NCBI GenBank assembly: GCA_025933775.1
Contig: JAICZH010000022.1
Coordinates: forward strand, 1 to 38,619
Reading direction: 5' to 3'
From: Chitinophagaceae bacterium
GTDB taxonomy: Bacteria; Bacteroidota; Bacteroidia; Chitinophagales; Chitinophagaceae
Length of the DNA: 38,619 nucleotides
Both the position numbers and the translations under genes were made by a program. The notes beneath the pieces were generated by a model that was not told where the DNA came from, made no database searches, and was given only the letters and a program-made list of their open reading frames with translations. This document shows, piece after piece, positions 23,485-30,993 of this stretch. How positions within the stretch are numbered: position 1 is the first letter of the stretch; the number at the start of each line of letters is the position of its first letter.

Positions 23485-24813
23485 ATGGCAACTAAAGAGC
23501 CAATAGTTATTGTGGGAGCTGGTATGGCAGGGCTAACGGCTGCTAAATTTTTAAAGGAAAACAATATCCCTTTTGTTTTATACGAAGCGGGTACTAAAAT
23601 TGCAGGCCTGGCTACCAGTTTCAGAGACAAAGAAGGTTTCAGCTATGATTTTGGGGCACATTTTATTACCAATCGTTTGGCAAAAGCAATTGGTATTAGC
23701 TCAGAATGCAGGCTGGTAAAGCATTATGGCGAAACGGTATGGCTTAAAGGAAAGGCATATCGCTATCCTTTCGGGCTTATTAAAATACCACACATTGCAG
23801 TAAGCTGGTTGGAAACCAGGCTAAAATCGTTTAGCAATGGAAAAGAATCTTCTTCTGCAGCTGATTGGTTTCGCAAAAGATATGGCCCCGCACTCGCCAA
23901 CGAAATAGCGCTGCCTTTAATTGAATCGTGGTCGGGAATGCCTGGTGATGAACTTTCACCCGCACTTGGTAAAGGGCTTTTTGGCGGAAGTGTGCCAAAA
24001 ACATTTTTTTTAAAAGCAGCCGGTGTTATTACAGGCCGCGCCATTGCTTGCGGATATAATAAAGAAAGATCTGAAAACCCTGCCGTTTGGCATGTGTATC
24101 CCAATGGAGGCCTTTCCACTTTATGCGAAAAACTTGCAGAAGACGTTACCGATTCCATACAACTTGAATCACCCGTTCAGGAAATTATTGTAGAAAATGA
24201 AAAGGTGGTTGCAGTAAAAGTAAAAGGTGAGTTAAAGAAGGCAGCGGCTGTAATTAGTACTGCTCCTGTAAATATTCTTTCAAAGTTGGTAAAAGGAACT
24301 TCTTTGTTAGAGGCTACTTCCGGCTTTCGGTATCGCCCCATGATATTTATTAATTTAAAATTTGAGGGAAGGCACCTGTTGCCCGATACGGTGCTTTGGT
24401 TTCCTGAAAAAGATTTTATTTTCTTCAGGCTTACAGAATCCACGCAATCTATGCCCTGGCTGGCGCCCGAAGGCAAAACAATTATCACTGCTGATATTGG
24501 TTGCGAAAAAGGAGATGCTCTTTGGGAAATGGATGAAAAAGAATTAGCGGCATTATGTCTTGAAAAATTAAATTCTATTATTCCCGACGCAAAAAAAAGA
24601 TTTTTGGGCAGTAGCGTTTTAAGAACGCCGATTGCTTATCCTGTTTTTCTTAATAAATACGAACAGGAACGGCAAAACTTTGTGCAATCAACTCATATAG
24701 ATAATTTATTAAGCATCGGGCGCAATGGAGAATTTTCGCACATGTTTATGGAAGATGTTTATTGGCGCACCCGAAAAAAAGTAAATCACTTAATTAAACA
24801 ATTATATCACTGA
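23485..24813 (+). CDS. FAD-dependent amine oxidase / protoporphyrinogen-oxidase-like protein
   Basis: The 442-residue protein has the FAD dinucleotide motif IVGAGMAGLTAAKFLKENN (about 8-26) with the acidic end of strand two in VLYEAGTKIAG. The next segment, SYDFGAHFITN, is the usual GG-doublet region of this family. A second nucleotide-contact motif near the C-terminus reads NLLSIGRNGEFSHMFMED. Similar proteins are annotated as NAD(P)/FAD-dependent oxidoreductase, amine oxidase or UDP-galactopyranose-mutase-like, often next to glycan or lipid genes, so the substrate is not known. There is no signal peptide. It stands alone after tRNA-Asn and converges on serS with a 27-base gap. Confidence 0.85.
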   Translation: MATKEPIVIVGAGMAGLTAAKFLKENNIPFVLYEAGTKIAGLATSFRDKEGFSYDFGAHFITNRLAKAIGISSECRLVKHYGETVWLKGKAYRYPFGLIKIPHIAVSWLETRLKSFSNGKESSSAADWFRKRYGPALANEIALPLIESWSGMPGDELSPALGKGLFGGSVPKTFFLKAAGVITGRAIACGYNKERSENPAVWHVYPNGGLSTLCEKLAEDVTDSIQLESPVQEIIVENEKVVAVKVKGELKKAAAVISTAPVNILSKLVKGTSLLEATSGFRYRPMIFINLKFEGRHLLPDTVLWFPEKDFIFFRLTESTQSMPWLAPEGKTIITADIGCEKGDALWEMDEKELAALCLEKLNSIIPDAKKRFLGSSVLRTPIAYPVFLNKYEQERQNFVQSTHIDNLLSIGRNGEFSHMFMEDVYWRTRKKVNHLIKQLYH

Positions 24814-24840
24814 TCTTTTGCTTCCCTGAAAAATATTAAA

Positions 24841-26112
24841 TCAATTTATTTCAGTCGCTCCAAAATAATTATGCAACACCTTTGGCAAATTTATTCCATC
24901 TTTAGTTTGATTATTTTCTAATAGCGCAGCCACTATTCTAGGCAAAGCCAATGACGATCCGTTTAAAGAATGAACCAACTGCATTTTATTATCTGCAGAT
25001 TTAAAACGAATTTTCATTCTGTTGCTTTGAAAAGTTTCAAAATTACTTACAGAACTTACTTCCAGCCATTTTGGTTGAGCGGCGCTATATACTTCAAAAT
25101 CGTAAGTGAGCGCAGAAGCAAAGCTCATATCGCCGCCGCATAAGCGCAAAATTCGATAAGGTAACTCCAGATTTTGCAAAAGTTTTTCAACATGATTTAC
25201 CATTTCTTCTAAAACTGTATAACTTTTTTCGGGATACACTAATTGCACTATCTCGACTTTATCAAACTGATGCAAACGATTTAACCCGCGCACATCTTTT
25301 CCATAACTTCCCGCTTCTCGTCTGAAGCAGGGAGTATAGCCGGTGAGTTTTATAGGCAATTCATTTTCTTTTACAATTTCATCGCGATAAATATTGGTAA
25401 GTGGCACTTCGGCTGTTGGTATTAAATAAAATTTATCTTCATTTATAAAATACATTTGTCCTTCTTTATCGGGCAATTGGCCGGTGCCATAAGCGCTTGC
25501 TTCATTTACCATAAGCGGTGGCTCATACTCGGTGTAACCCGCGCCATTATTATAATCCAGGAAATATTGAATAAGCGCTCTTTGTAATTTTGCGCCTTTA
25601 TTTTTATAAAATGGAAATCCGCTGCCGGTAACTTTATTTCCTATTTCAAAATTGATAAGGTCATATTTTTTTGCAAGTTCCCAATGTGGGAACGCTTGCT
25701 GATCAAGTAAAGGTTTTTTACCACCCTCTCTTACAATTTCATTTTCTTCAGGCGTTTTTCCTTTGGGAACAGAATCATGCGGCAGGTTGGGAATTAATAA
25801 AAGCTTATGATTTATTCTATCATCTAAATCCTTCAGTTGAGAATTGAATCCTTCAATTTGAATTTTATAGAAATTCGTTCGTAATTTATTTTTTTGGAAT
25901 TCTTCTTCTTTTCCTTTTTGTTTTAACTGTCCTAATTCTCTTGATAATTTGTTTAGGTTTTCTTGTGCATTATTCAAAAATGGCTGGAATTCTTTTCTTT
26001 CATTGTCTAATGAAATAATTTCATCGATTAAATTTATATCCGTAAAATTTTTTACCGCTAATCTTTTAATAACTTCTTCTTTATTATTTTTTATAAAATT
26101 TATTTGTAGCAT
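24841..26112 (-). CDS. serS: Seryl-tRNA synthetase
   Basis: SerS attaches serine to tRNA-Ser (and tRNA-Sec where present). The 423-residue chain has the N-terminal antiparallel coiled coil (about 27-100, ERKEFQPFLNNAQENLNKL). The class II core contains TAEVPLTNIYRDE (about 235-247), the motif 2 block PCFRREAGSYGKDVRGL (about 262-278), LRLCGGDMSFASA and the motif 3 block GSSLALPRIVAALLEN. Length is normal. It is a single gene with ATG at 26112 and a TATATTTG box 32 bases upstream. Its 32-base leader is longer than most in the window. No T-box or other riboswitch fold is visible there. Confidence 0.98.
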   Translation of the reverse strand: MLQINFIKNNKEEVIKRLAVKNFTDINLIDEIISLDNERKEFQPFLNNAQENLNKLSRELGQLKQKGKEEEFQKNKLRTNFYKIQIEGFNSQLKDLDDRINHKLLLIPNLPHDSVPKGKTPEENEIVREGGKKPLLDQQAFPHWELAKKYDLINFEIGNKVTGSGFPFYKNKGAKLQRALIQYFLDYNNGAGYTEYEPPLMVNEASAYGTGQLPDKEGQMYFINEDKFYLIPTAEVPLTNIYRDEIVKENELPIKLTGYTPCFRREAGSYGKDVRGLNRLHQFDKVEIVQLVYPEKSYTVLEEMVNHVEKLLQNLELPYRILRLCGGDMSFASALTYDFEVYSAAQPKWLEVSSVSNFETFQSNRMKIRFKSADNKMQLVHSLNGSSLALPRIVAALLENNQTKDGINLPKVLHNYFGATEIN

Positions 26113-26144
26113 TTACATTTTTATTTTTTAATAAATTAATTGGG

Positions 26145-26152
26145 CAAATATA
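26145..26152 (-). promoter_or_regulatory. -7 promoter box for serS
   Basis: Minus strand TATATTTG, 32 bases before the serS ATG. Confidence 0.45.
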
Positions 26153-26223
26153 ATGAGATGCAATGCATCATTGTTTGTTTTTCGTCTTATAAAGTGGGAG
26201 GGGATAAGGTATATTTTTTGAGT

Positions 26224-26231
26224 TAATTTTG
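26224..26231 (+). promoter_or_regulatory. -7 promoter box abutting the 26236 start
   Basis: TAATTTTG ends four bases before the ATG; predicts a leaderless transcript. Confidence 0.55.
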
Positions 26232-26235
26232 TAAT

Positions 26236-26595
26236 ATGCAAAATACAAATGATGATCTTCAAATACGCTGGTGGAAACTGGAAGAAAAATTCATGAAAAA
26301 ATTTGGTAAAAAGCCTGACGTGGAAGCCATTCTTTTCTTAATAGGAATACAGGAAGTAAGAAATGTAAAAAAGAAATTTACCAAAGAACAAAAGCAAGAT
26401 TTGATGCATGTGGCCGTATGTTCTTTGCTTTCTCAAAGCGGTTATTATAAAATTGAAGGCCACGACAATGAAGGCTGGCCACACTTTGAGCAACTGAAAC
26501 CTTTGCCTCAATATAATACAATAGAACAGGAAAATTTTCTTAAAGACCATATTTTACTTTATTTTGAAAATATTGGTGCACCTTTTGCCGATTAA
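26236..26595 (+). CDS. Conserved hypothetical protein, 119 residues
   Basis: I recognise this only as a protein conserved among Bacteroidota without a named function. It is soluble, with an amphipathic helical N-terminal half (IRWWKLEEKFMKKFGKKPDVEAIL), the segment FLIGIQEVRNVKKKFTKEQKQDLMHVAVCSLLSQ, and an aromatic, acidic second half (GHDNEGWPHFEQLKPLP, then ILLYFENIGAPFAD). No metal or nucleotide motif is visible. It lies six bases before the cyclophilin lipoprotein gene, so the two are almost surely co-transcribed. Its start codon follows a -7 box by only four bases. Confidence 0.8.
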   Translation: MQNTNDDLQIRWWKLEEKFMKKFGKKPDVEAILFLIGIQEVRNVKKKFTKEQKQDLMHVAVCSLLSQSGYYKIEGHDNEGWPHFEQLKPLPQYNTIEQENFLKDHILLYFENIGAPFAD

Positions 26596-26601
26596 CTTAT
26601 T

Positions 26602-27273
26602 ATGAAAAATTTAATCTATCTAACAGTTTTATTTTTTATTGTTTCCTGTTCATCTTCTAAAAAAACAAGTGTAAATGAAAAAGTGCAAAAGAAAGTAATG
26701 ATTACAACCGATTATGGAACCATGATTGTGATGTTGTACAATAAAACTCCATTGCATCGTGATAATTTTATAAAGCTGGTGAAAGAACATTTTTATGACA
26801 GCCTGTTGTTTCATCGGATTATAAAAGATTTTATGATTCAGGGCGGCGATCCGCAAAGCAAGCATGCAAAGCCGGGCGAGTTGCTTGGGGAAGGTTCTTT
26901 AAAGTATACCATCCCCGCTGAGTTTGATACTTCTTTATTTCATAAAAAAGGCGCTCTGGCTGCGGCAAGAGAAGCCGATGCCGATAATCCGCAAAAAAGA
27001 AGCAGTGCCTCTCAATTTTATATTGTAGAAGGGAAAACGTATAACAACGAACAAATGGACAGGATAGAAGAAAAAATGCACATAAAAATTCCAGAAAATC
27101 ATCGTGAAATTTATCGCACAATCGGGGGCGATCCTTTTCTTGATATGAACTATACTGTTTTTGGCGAAGTAATCAGCGGGCTTGATGTAATTGATAAAAT
27201 TGCTCATGTGCCTACCGATGAAAATAACCGGCCATTGAAAGATATACGGATGAAAATAACTTTATTAAAATAA
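26602..27273 (+). CDS. Cyclophilin-type peptidyl-prolyl isomerase, lipoprotein
   Basis: The 223-residue protein has a lipoprotein signal (NLIYLTVLFFIVSCSSSKK, lipid Cys at about residue 16). The mature part is a cyclophilin domain. Active-site motifs are FHRIIKDFMIQGGDPQ (about 73-88, catalytic Arg and the Phe/Met/Gln floor), GALAAAREAD and SSASQFYIV (about 133-141). An insert of about 40 residues (NNEQMDRIEEKMHIKIPENH) precedes the closing YTVFGEVISGLDVIDKI. It should assist proline isomerisation in envelope proteins. Because Bacteroidota lipoproteins can face either side of the outer membrane, its exact position is open. It is followed at 59 bases by gcvH. Confidence 0.93.
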   Translation: MKNLIYLTVLFFIVSCSSSKKTSVNEKVQKKVMITTDYGTMIVMLYNKTPLHRDNFIKLVKEHFYDSLLFHRIIKDFMIQGGDPQSKHAKPGELLGEGSLKYTIPAEFDTSLFHKKGALAAAREADADNPQKRSSASQFYIVEGKTYNNEQMDRIEEKMHIKIPENHREIYRTIGGDPFLDMNYTVFGEVISGLDVIDKIAHVPTDENNRPLKDIRMKITLLK

Positions 27274-27331
27274 TTCATTGGCAGGAAAATATTAATTTGC
27301 GAAGCATTAAATTATTTATAAAAAAATAAAC

Positions 27332-27709
27332 ATGAACTTTCCGCAAAATCTTCGTTATACGAAAGACCATGAATGGGTATTGCTTGATGGTGATACTGCC
27401 ACCATCGGTATTACCGATTATGCACAGCACGAGCTTGGCGATATTGTGTATGTTGAAATAGAAACCAAAGGAAAATCACTTGAAGCAGAAGCGGTCTTTG
27501 GAACCGTAGAAGCCGTGAAAACCGTGAGTGATCTGTTTCTTCCCGTTTCTGGAACTATTACCGGAATAAATCCAATTTTAGAATCAGAGCCCGAAAAAGT
27601 AAATACCGATCCTTATGGTGAAGGATGGATGATAAAAATGAAAGTGAATAATACTGATGATGTAAATAAACTCATGGATGCCGAAGCGTATCAAAAAGTA
27701 GTTGCTTAA
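27332..27709 (+). CDS. gcvH: Glycine cleavage system H protein
   Basis: The H protein carries the aminomethyl group between the P, T and L proteins of glycine cleavage on a lipoyl arm. At 125 residues it has the family length. The lipoylated Lys63 lies in FGTVEAVKTVSDL, with the upstream IGITDYAQHELGDIVYVE segment and the downstream INPILESEPEKVNTDPYGEGW, which are nearly invariant. The P, T and L genes are not in this window. VanZ-like gene follows after 14 bases, an arrangement I recall from other Bacteroidota. Confidence 0.98.
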   Translation: MNFPQNLRYTKDHEWVLLDGDTATIGITDYAQHELGDIVYVEIETKGKSLEAEAVFGTVEAVKTVSDLFLPVSGTITGINPILESEPEKVNTDPYGEGWMIKMKVNNTDDVNKLMDAEAYQKVVA

Positions 27710-27723
27710 ATTTTTTTTAACCA

Positions 27724-28128
27724 ATGCAAAAAATTTCTATAAAAAAATTTTTGCCAGGCATTGCCTGGTTTTTTGTTGTGTTGGTGCTTACTACTTTGCC
27801 CGGCAACGATTTTCCAAAAGAAGATTGGCTCGATAAAATTTATTTCGATAAGTGGGTGCACATTGGCATGTTTGGCGGCCTTACATTTTTATTTTGCCTT
27901 CCTTTTTATAAATCAAATTTTAGCGCACAACAACGATTGTATTATTTTATAAAAATTGCAATAGCCACCAGTATTTGGGGATTAACCATCGAGTTTATAC
28001 AAAAATATTTTATTGCAGGCAGGGATTTTGAATTGCTTGATTGGGCTGCCGACAGCCTTGGCGCATTGATTGCATTTTTGTTTTGCAAAAAGATATTTAT
28101 TAAATCAATTGATAAAATTCAATCATAA
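27724..28128 (+). CDS. VanZ family membrane protein
   Basis: The 134-residue protein is a small integral membrane protein with four hydrophobic segments: LPGIAWFFVVLVLTTLPG (about 10-27), the stretch after DKWVHIGMFGGLTFLFCLPF (about 43-62), YFIKIAIATSIWGLTIEFIQ (about 76-95), and AADSLGALIAFLFC (about 108-121). The DKWVHIGMFGGL and DLLDWAADSLGA-like motif (FELLDWAADSLGA) are VanZ signatures. The family is named for a teicoplanin-resistance gene, but nothing here supports glycopeptide resistance: no VanA/H/X genes are present. Probably co-transcribed with gcvH. Confidence 0.87.
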   Translation: MQKISIKKFLPGIAWFFVVLVLTTLPGNDFPKEDWLDKIYFDKWVHIGMFGGLTFLFCLPFYKSNFSAQQRLYYFIKIAIATSIWGLTIEFIQKYFIAGRDFELLDWAADSLGALIAFLFCKKIFIKSIDKIQS

Positions 28129-28151
28129 ATTGTTACTTTTTGTATCTATTG

Positions 28152-28182
28152 TTGCAGTCTACATTTTAAATTAATACATTTG
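28152..28182 (+). promoter_or_regulatory. Promoter with -33 TTG and -7 TACATTTG, abutting start
   Basis: TTG at 28152-28154, a 20-base spacer and TACATTTG at 28175-28182 match the Bacteroidota consensus fully. The ATG at 28187 begins four bases later, predicting a leaderless mRNA. Confidence 0.65.
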
Positions 28183-28186
28183 CCTA

Positions 28187-28876
28187 ATGGAAAATGTTGA
28201 GAATATGGAATACAATACCACACGAAATCACCTTGTAATAAGAGAATATGGCCGCCATATACAAAAAATGGTGGAGTATGTATTATCTCTTGAAGACAAG
28301 GAACAACGGCAAAAAAATGCGTATGCACTTATAGAATTAATGGGTTTTTTAAATCCTCATTTAAAAAACGTAGAAGACTTCCGGCATAAATTATGGGATC
28401 ATCTTTTTTTAATAAGCGATTTTAAATTAGATGTTGAAAGCCCTTATCCCATTCCTACACGCGAAACTTTAAAAGCAAAGCCAGAGCAGCTTTCCTATCC
28501 TAAAAGATATCCAAAATACAATCACCTCGGCAAGAATATTGAAATAGTTATTGATAAAGCACTGCAGGAAACTGATGGTGAAAAACGCCAGGGTTTTGCA
28601 AATGCAATTGCTTATTATATGAAACTTACATACAGCAACTGGCATAAAGAACTGGTGCATGATGATAACATACAAACAGAACTGAGCGCCATTACTCAAG
28701 GTGAACTGGAATTTAATAATCGCCCTTTCATAAAACATAGAGTTGATAATAATCGTGATGAATTTGGTGGCGCAGGAAAGTATCGCAAAAATTTTGGAGG
28801 CCGCAATAGAAACAATCAGCCAGGGAGAGATAATAGAAATAATAACCGAAATAAATATTCTAAAAAAAGATATTAG
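28187..28876 (+). CDS. DUF4290 domain-containing protein
   Basis: The first 185 residues match DUF4290, a Bacteroidota-specific family of unknown function: MEYNTTRNHLVIREYGRHIQ (about 6-25), NAYALIELMGFLNPHLKNV, FRHKLWDHLFLISDF and YPKRYPKYNHLGKNIE. The last 40 residues (about 190-229) are a low-complexity Asn/Arg/Gly tail (GGRNRNNQPGRDNRNNNRN, then KYSKKRY), which resembles an RNA-binding tail. It is soluble. The next gene is murA, a neighbourhood I recall as common in the phylum. A palindrome and a GC hairpin separate the two. Confidence 0.9.
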   Translation: MENVENMEYNTTRNHLVIREYGRHIQKMVEYVLSLEDKEQRQKNAYALIELMGFLNPHLKNVEDFRHKLWDHLFLISDFKLDVESPYPIPTRETLKAKPEQLSYPKRYPKYNHLGKNIEIVIDKALQETDGEKRQGFANAIAYYMKLTYSNWHKELVHDDNIQTELSAITQGELEFNNRPFIKHRVDNNRDEFGGAGKYRKNFGGRNRNNQPGRDNRNNNRNKYSKKRY

Positions 28877-28884
28877 CATCGCAT

Positions 28885-28916
28885 AAACCCAACAGGTTTT
28901 TAAACCTGCTAGGCTT
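28885..28916. repeat. Palindromic intergenic element
   Basis: The core CAGGTTTTTAAACCTG (28893-28908) is a perfect 16-base palindrome, flanked by weaker complementarity (AAACCC on the left, AGGCTT on the right). It lies nine bases after the DUF4290 stop. It resembles short dispersed palindromes of Bacteroidota genomes; one copy here. Confidence 0.55.
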
Positions 28917-28952
28917 GTTTTTAAATTTCTTAAATAATAAATAAGTTTGCAG

Positions 28953-28985
28953 CCCGGCTTTTTATATCGCCGGGTTTTTATTTTT
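28953..28985 (+). terminator. Rho-independent terminator before murA
   Basis: CCCGGC (28953-28958) pairs with GCCGGG (28969-28974) around a ten-base loop, followed by TTTTTATTTTT. The T tail overlaps the murA -7 box at 28979-28986. Confidence 0.7.
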
Positions 28986-28986
28986 G
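28979..28986 (+). promoter_or_regulatory. -7 promoter box for murA
   Basis: TATTTTTG ends 21 bases before the murA ATG. It is formed by the T tail of the preceding terminator. A second match, TAAGTTTG, lies at 28942-28949. Confidence 0.45.
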
Positions 28987-29007
28987 TTTGCAAAAAAAAA
29001 AATAATA

Positions 29008-30312
29008 ATGGGATCATTTGAAGTTACCGGCGGAAAAAAATTGAAAGGTGAAATAAGCCCACAAGGCGCCAAGAATGAAGCCCTGCAGGTAATTTCGGCT
29101 GTGCTGCTAACTGCTAAAAAAATTACTATCCACAATATTCCCGATATAGTTGATGTGAATTTGCAAATTGAATTGCTTAAAGGATTAGGCGTAAAAGTGG
29201 AAAAAATTAATTCGTATGCCTATACTTTTGAAGCATCTTCTATTAATATCAATCATCTCACTTCAGATGTTTTTAAAAAAATGACGGGGCGTTTACGTGG
29301 CAGTGTAATGATTGCGGGACCAATGCTGGCAAGGTTTAAAAGAGCTTATGTTCCAAAACCCGGCGGAGATAAAATCGGGCGCAGAAGATTGGATACACAC
29401 ATTATTGGTTTTCAAAAACTGGGCGCCGATGTGGATTATAATGATGACGTTTCTTTTTTTCTGTTGCGCACTTCACAACTGAAAGGAACCACTCTTTTGC
29501 TGGATGAGCCAAGCGTAACCGGCACTGCCAATATTATTATGGCCGCAGTGATGGCAAAGGGAACCACAATCATTTACAATGCTGCATGTGAACCGTACAT
29601 TCAACAGCTTTGCAAAATGCTCAATAATATGGGTGCAAAAATTTCTGGAATTTCAAGTAATATGCTTACAATTGAAGGCGTAAAAGAATTGCATGGAACT
29701 ACACACACTATTTTACCCGATATGATTGAAGTAGGCTCTTTCATAGGGCTTGCGGCCATGACGCAAAGCGATATTCTTATAAAAAATGCAGGAATAAATT
29801 CTTTAGGAATTATACCGGAAAAATTTCAACAACTTGGAATTAAAATGAATTTTCAAGGAGATGATATTCGTATTCCCGAACAGGAAGTTTATGAAGTGCA
29901 AACTTTTTTAGATGGATCAGTTCTTACAATTTCCGATCATCCATGGCCGGGATTTACGCCGGATTTATTGAGCATTATTTTAGTAGTTGCCACACAAGCG
30001 CGGGGTAGTGTGCTGGTGCATCAGAAAATGTTTGAAAGCCGGTTATTTTTTGTAGATAAAATTATTGAAATGGGCGCCCACATTGTGTTGTGTGATCCAC
30101 ATAGGGCAGTAGTAATCGGGCTTGAAAGAAAATATAATTTAAAAGGAATACAAATGAGCAGCCCCGATATAAGAGCCGGCGTAGCATTATTAATTGCCGC
30201 ATTAAGCGCCGAAGGGAAAAGCATTATTCAAAATATTGACCAAATAGATCGTGGTTATCAAAACATTGACGAACGGCTAAAAAAATTAGGAGCAGAGATT
30301 GTGAGGAAATAA
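29008..30312 (+). CDS. murA: UDP-N-acetylglucosamine 1-carboxyvinyltransferase MurA, Asp-type active site
   Basis: MurA adds enolpyruvate to UDP-GlcNAc, the first committed step of peptidoglycan synthesis. I start it at ATG 29008 (434 residues, MGSFEVTGGKKL); the TTG at 28984 lies inside the promoter box. The catalytic Lys lies in QGAKNEALQV (about residue 21), the late Arg in RAGVALLIAAL. The active-site loop reads PGGDKIGRRRLDTH, with Asp121 where E. coli has Cys115. This Asp form is known in other bacteria to be active and insensitive to fosfomycin. Length and other motifs (HPWPGFTPDLLSI, LFVDKIIEMGAH type) are normal. gmk follows after 65 bases. Confidence 0.97.
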   Translation: MGSFEVTGGKKLKGEISPQGAKNEALQVISAVLLTAKKITIHNIPDIVDVNLQIELLKGLGVKVEKINSYAYTFEASSININHLTSDVFKKMTGRLRGSVMIAGPMLARFKRAYVPKPGGDKIGRRRLDTHIIGFQKLGADVDYNDDVSFFLLRTSQLKGTTLLLDEPSVTGTANIIMAAVMAKGTTIIYNAACEPYIQQLCKMLNNMGAKISGISSNMLTIEGVKELHGTTHTILPDMIEVGSFIGLAAMTQSDILIKNAGINSLGIIPEKFQQLGIKMNFQGDDIRIPEQEVYEVQTFLDGSVLTISDHPWPGFTPDLLSIILVVATQARGSVLVHQKMFESRLFFVDKIIEMGAHIVLCDPHRAVVIGLERKYNLKGIQMSSPDIRAGVALLIAALSAEGKSIIQNIDQIDRGYQNIDERLKKLGAEIVRK

Positions 30313-30364
30313 TATTTTCGTGTATGCGTTACCGTTAGTATCCTCATTTTAAAATATAAAATGG

Positions 30365-30372
30365 TACTTTTA
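30365..30372 (+). promoter_or_regulatory. Variant -7 box abutting gmk start
   Basis: TACTTTTA differs from TAnnTTTG at the last base and ends five bases before the gmk ATG. Confidence 0.3.
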
Positions 30373-30377
30373 AATTA

Positions 30378-30956
30378 ATGAACAGGCAATACAATAAATT
30401 AATTCTTGTAACCGCTCCTTCAGGAGCCGGTAAAACTTCTATTGTAAAATATTTAATGAATACATTTCCACAACTTTCGTTTTCAGTTTCGGCAACCACA
30501 AGAGCGCCCCGCAATAATGAAAAAGAAGGAACAGATTATTATTTTATTTCCGAAGAAACATTTAAAGAAAAAATACATAATAAAGAATTTCTTGAATGGG
30601 AAATGGTGTATGAAGGAAAATATTACGGCACTTTAAAATCGGAAATGGAGCGAATATGGAGCGAAAAAAAAATCCCGGTTCTTGATATAGATGTTCAGGG
30701 AGCCATCCATGTACAGCAACAATATCCTGTAAATACTATTACTGTTTTTATACAACCCCCATCATTAGAAGAATTAAAAAACCGGCTGCAAAGCAGAGGT
30801 TCCGAAACAAAAGAATCATTGCTGGCAAGAGTAAATAAATCTTCTTTCGAAATGACGTTCAAAGATCATTTTGAAAATGTAATCGTAAATAAAAATTTTA
30901 AAAAAGCATGCCTTGAAGCTGAAAATATTGTTGCCACTTTTCTTAATAGGGAATAA
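30378..30956 (+). CDS. gmk: Guanylate kinase
   Basis: Gmk phosphorylates GMP to GDP in the cytosol. The 192 residues include the P-loop APSGAGKTSIVK (about 13-24), the GMP-binding segment SATTRAPRNNEKEGTDYYFI (about 38-57, with Arg/Tyr contacts), FLEWEMVYEGKYYGT (about 72-86), DIDVQGA and the lid RGSETKESLLARV. Length is within the bacterial range. It sits between murA and a CNNM-type membrane protein gene, all on the plus strand with 37-65-base gaps. Confidence 0.97.
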   Translation: MNRQYNKLILVTAPSGAGKTSIVKYLMNTFPQLSFSVSATTRAPRNNEKEGTDYYFISEETFKEKIHNKEFLEWEMVYEGKYYGTLKSEMERIWSEKKIPVLDIDVQGAIHVQQQYPVNTITVFIQPPSLEELKNRLQSRGSETKESLLARVNKSSFEMTFKDHFENVIVNKNFKKACLEAENIVATFLNRE

Positions 30957-30981
30957 ATAAAAATCCTTCATTTTCATTTTA

Positions 30982-30989
30982 TATTTTTG
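30982..30989 (+). promoter_or_regulatory. -7 promoter box abutting the 30994 start
   Basis: TATTTTTG ends four bases before the ATG; predicts a leaderless transcript. Confidence 0.55.
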
Positions 30990-30993
30990 TGAT

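Noticed and set aside
27724-28128. VanZ-like gene as an antibiotic resistance gene
   Set aside because: The family is widespread and no vanHAX or related genes are present.
28984-29007. TTG extension of murA by eight codons
   Set aside because: It lies in the promoter box and terminator tail and adds a poly-Lys stretch not expected in MurA; ATG 29008 is preferred.
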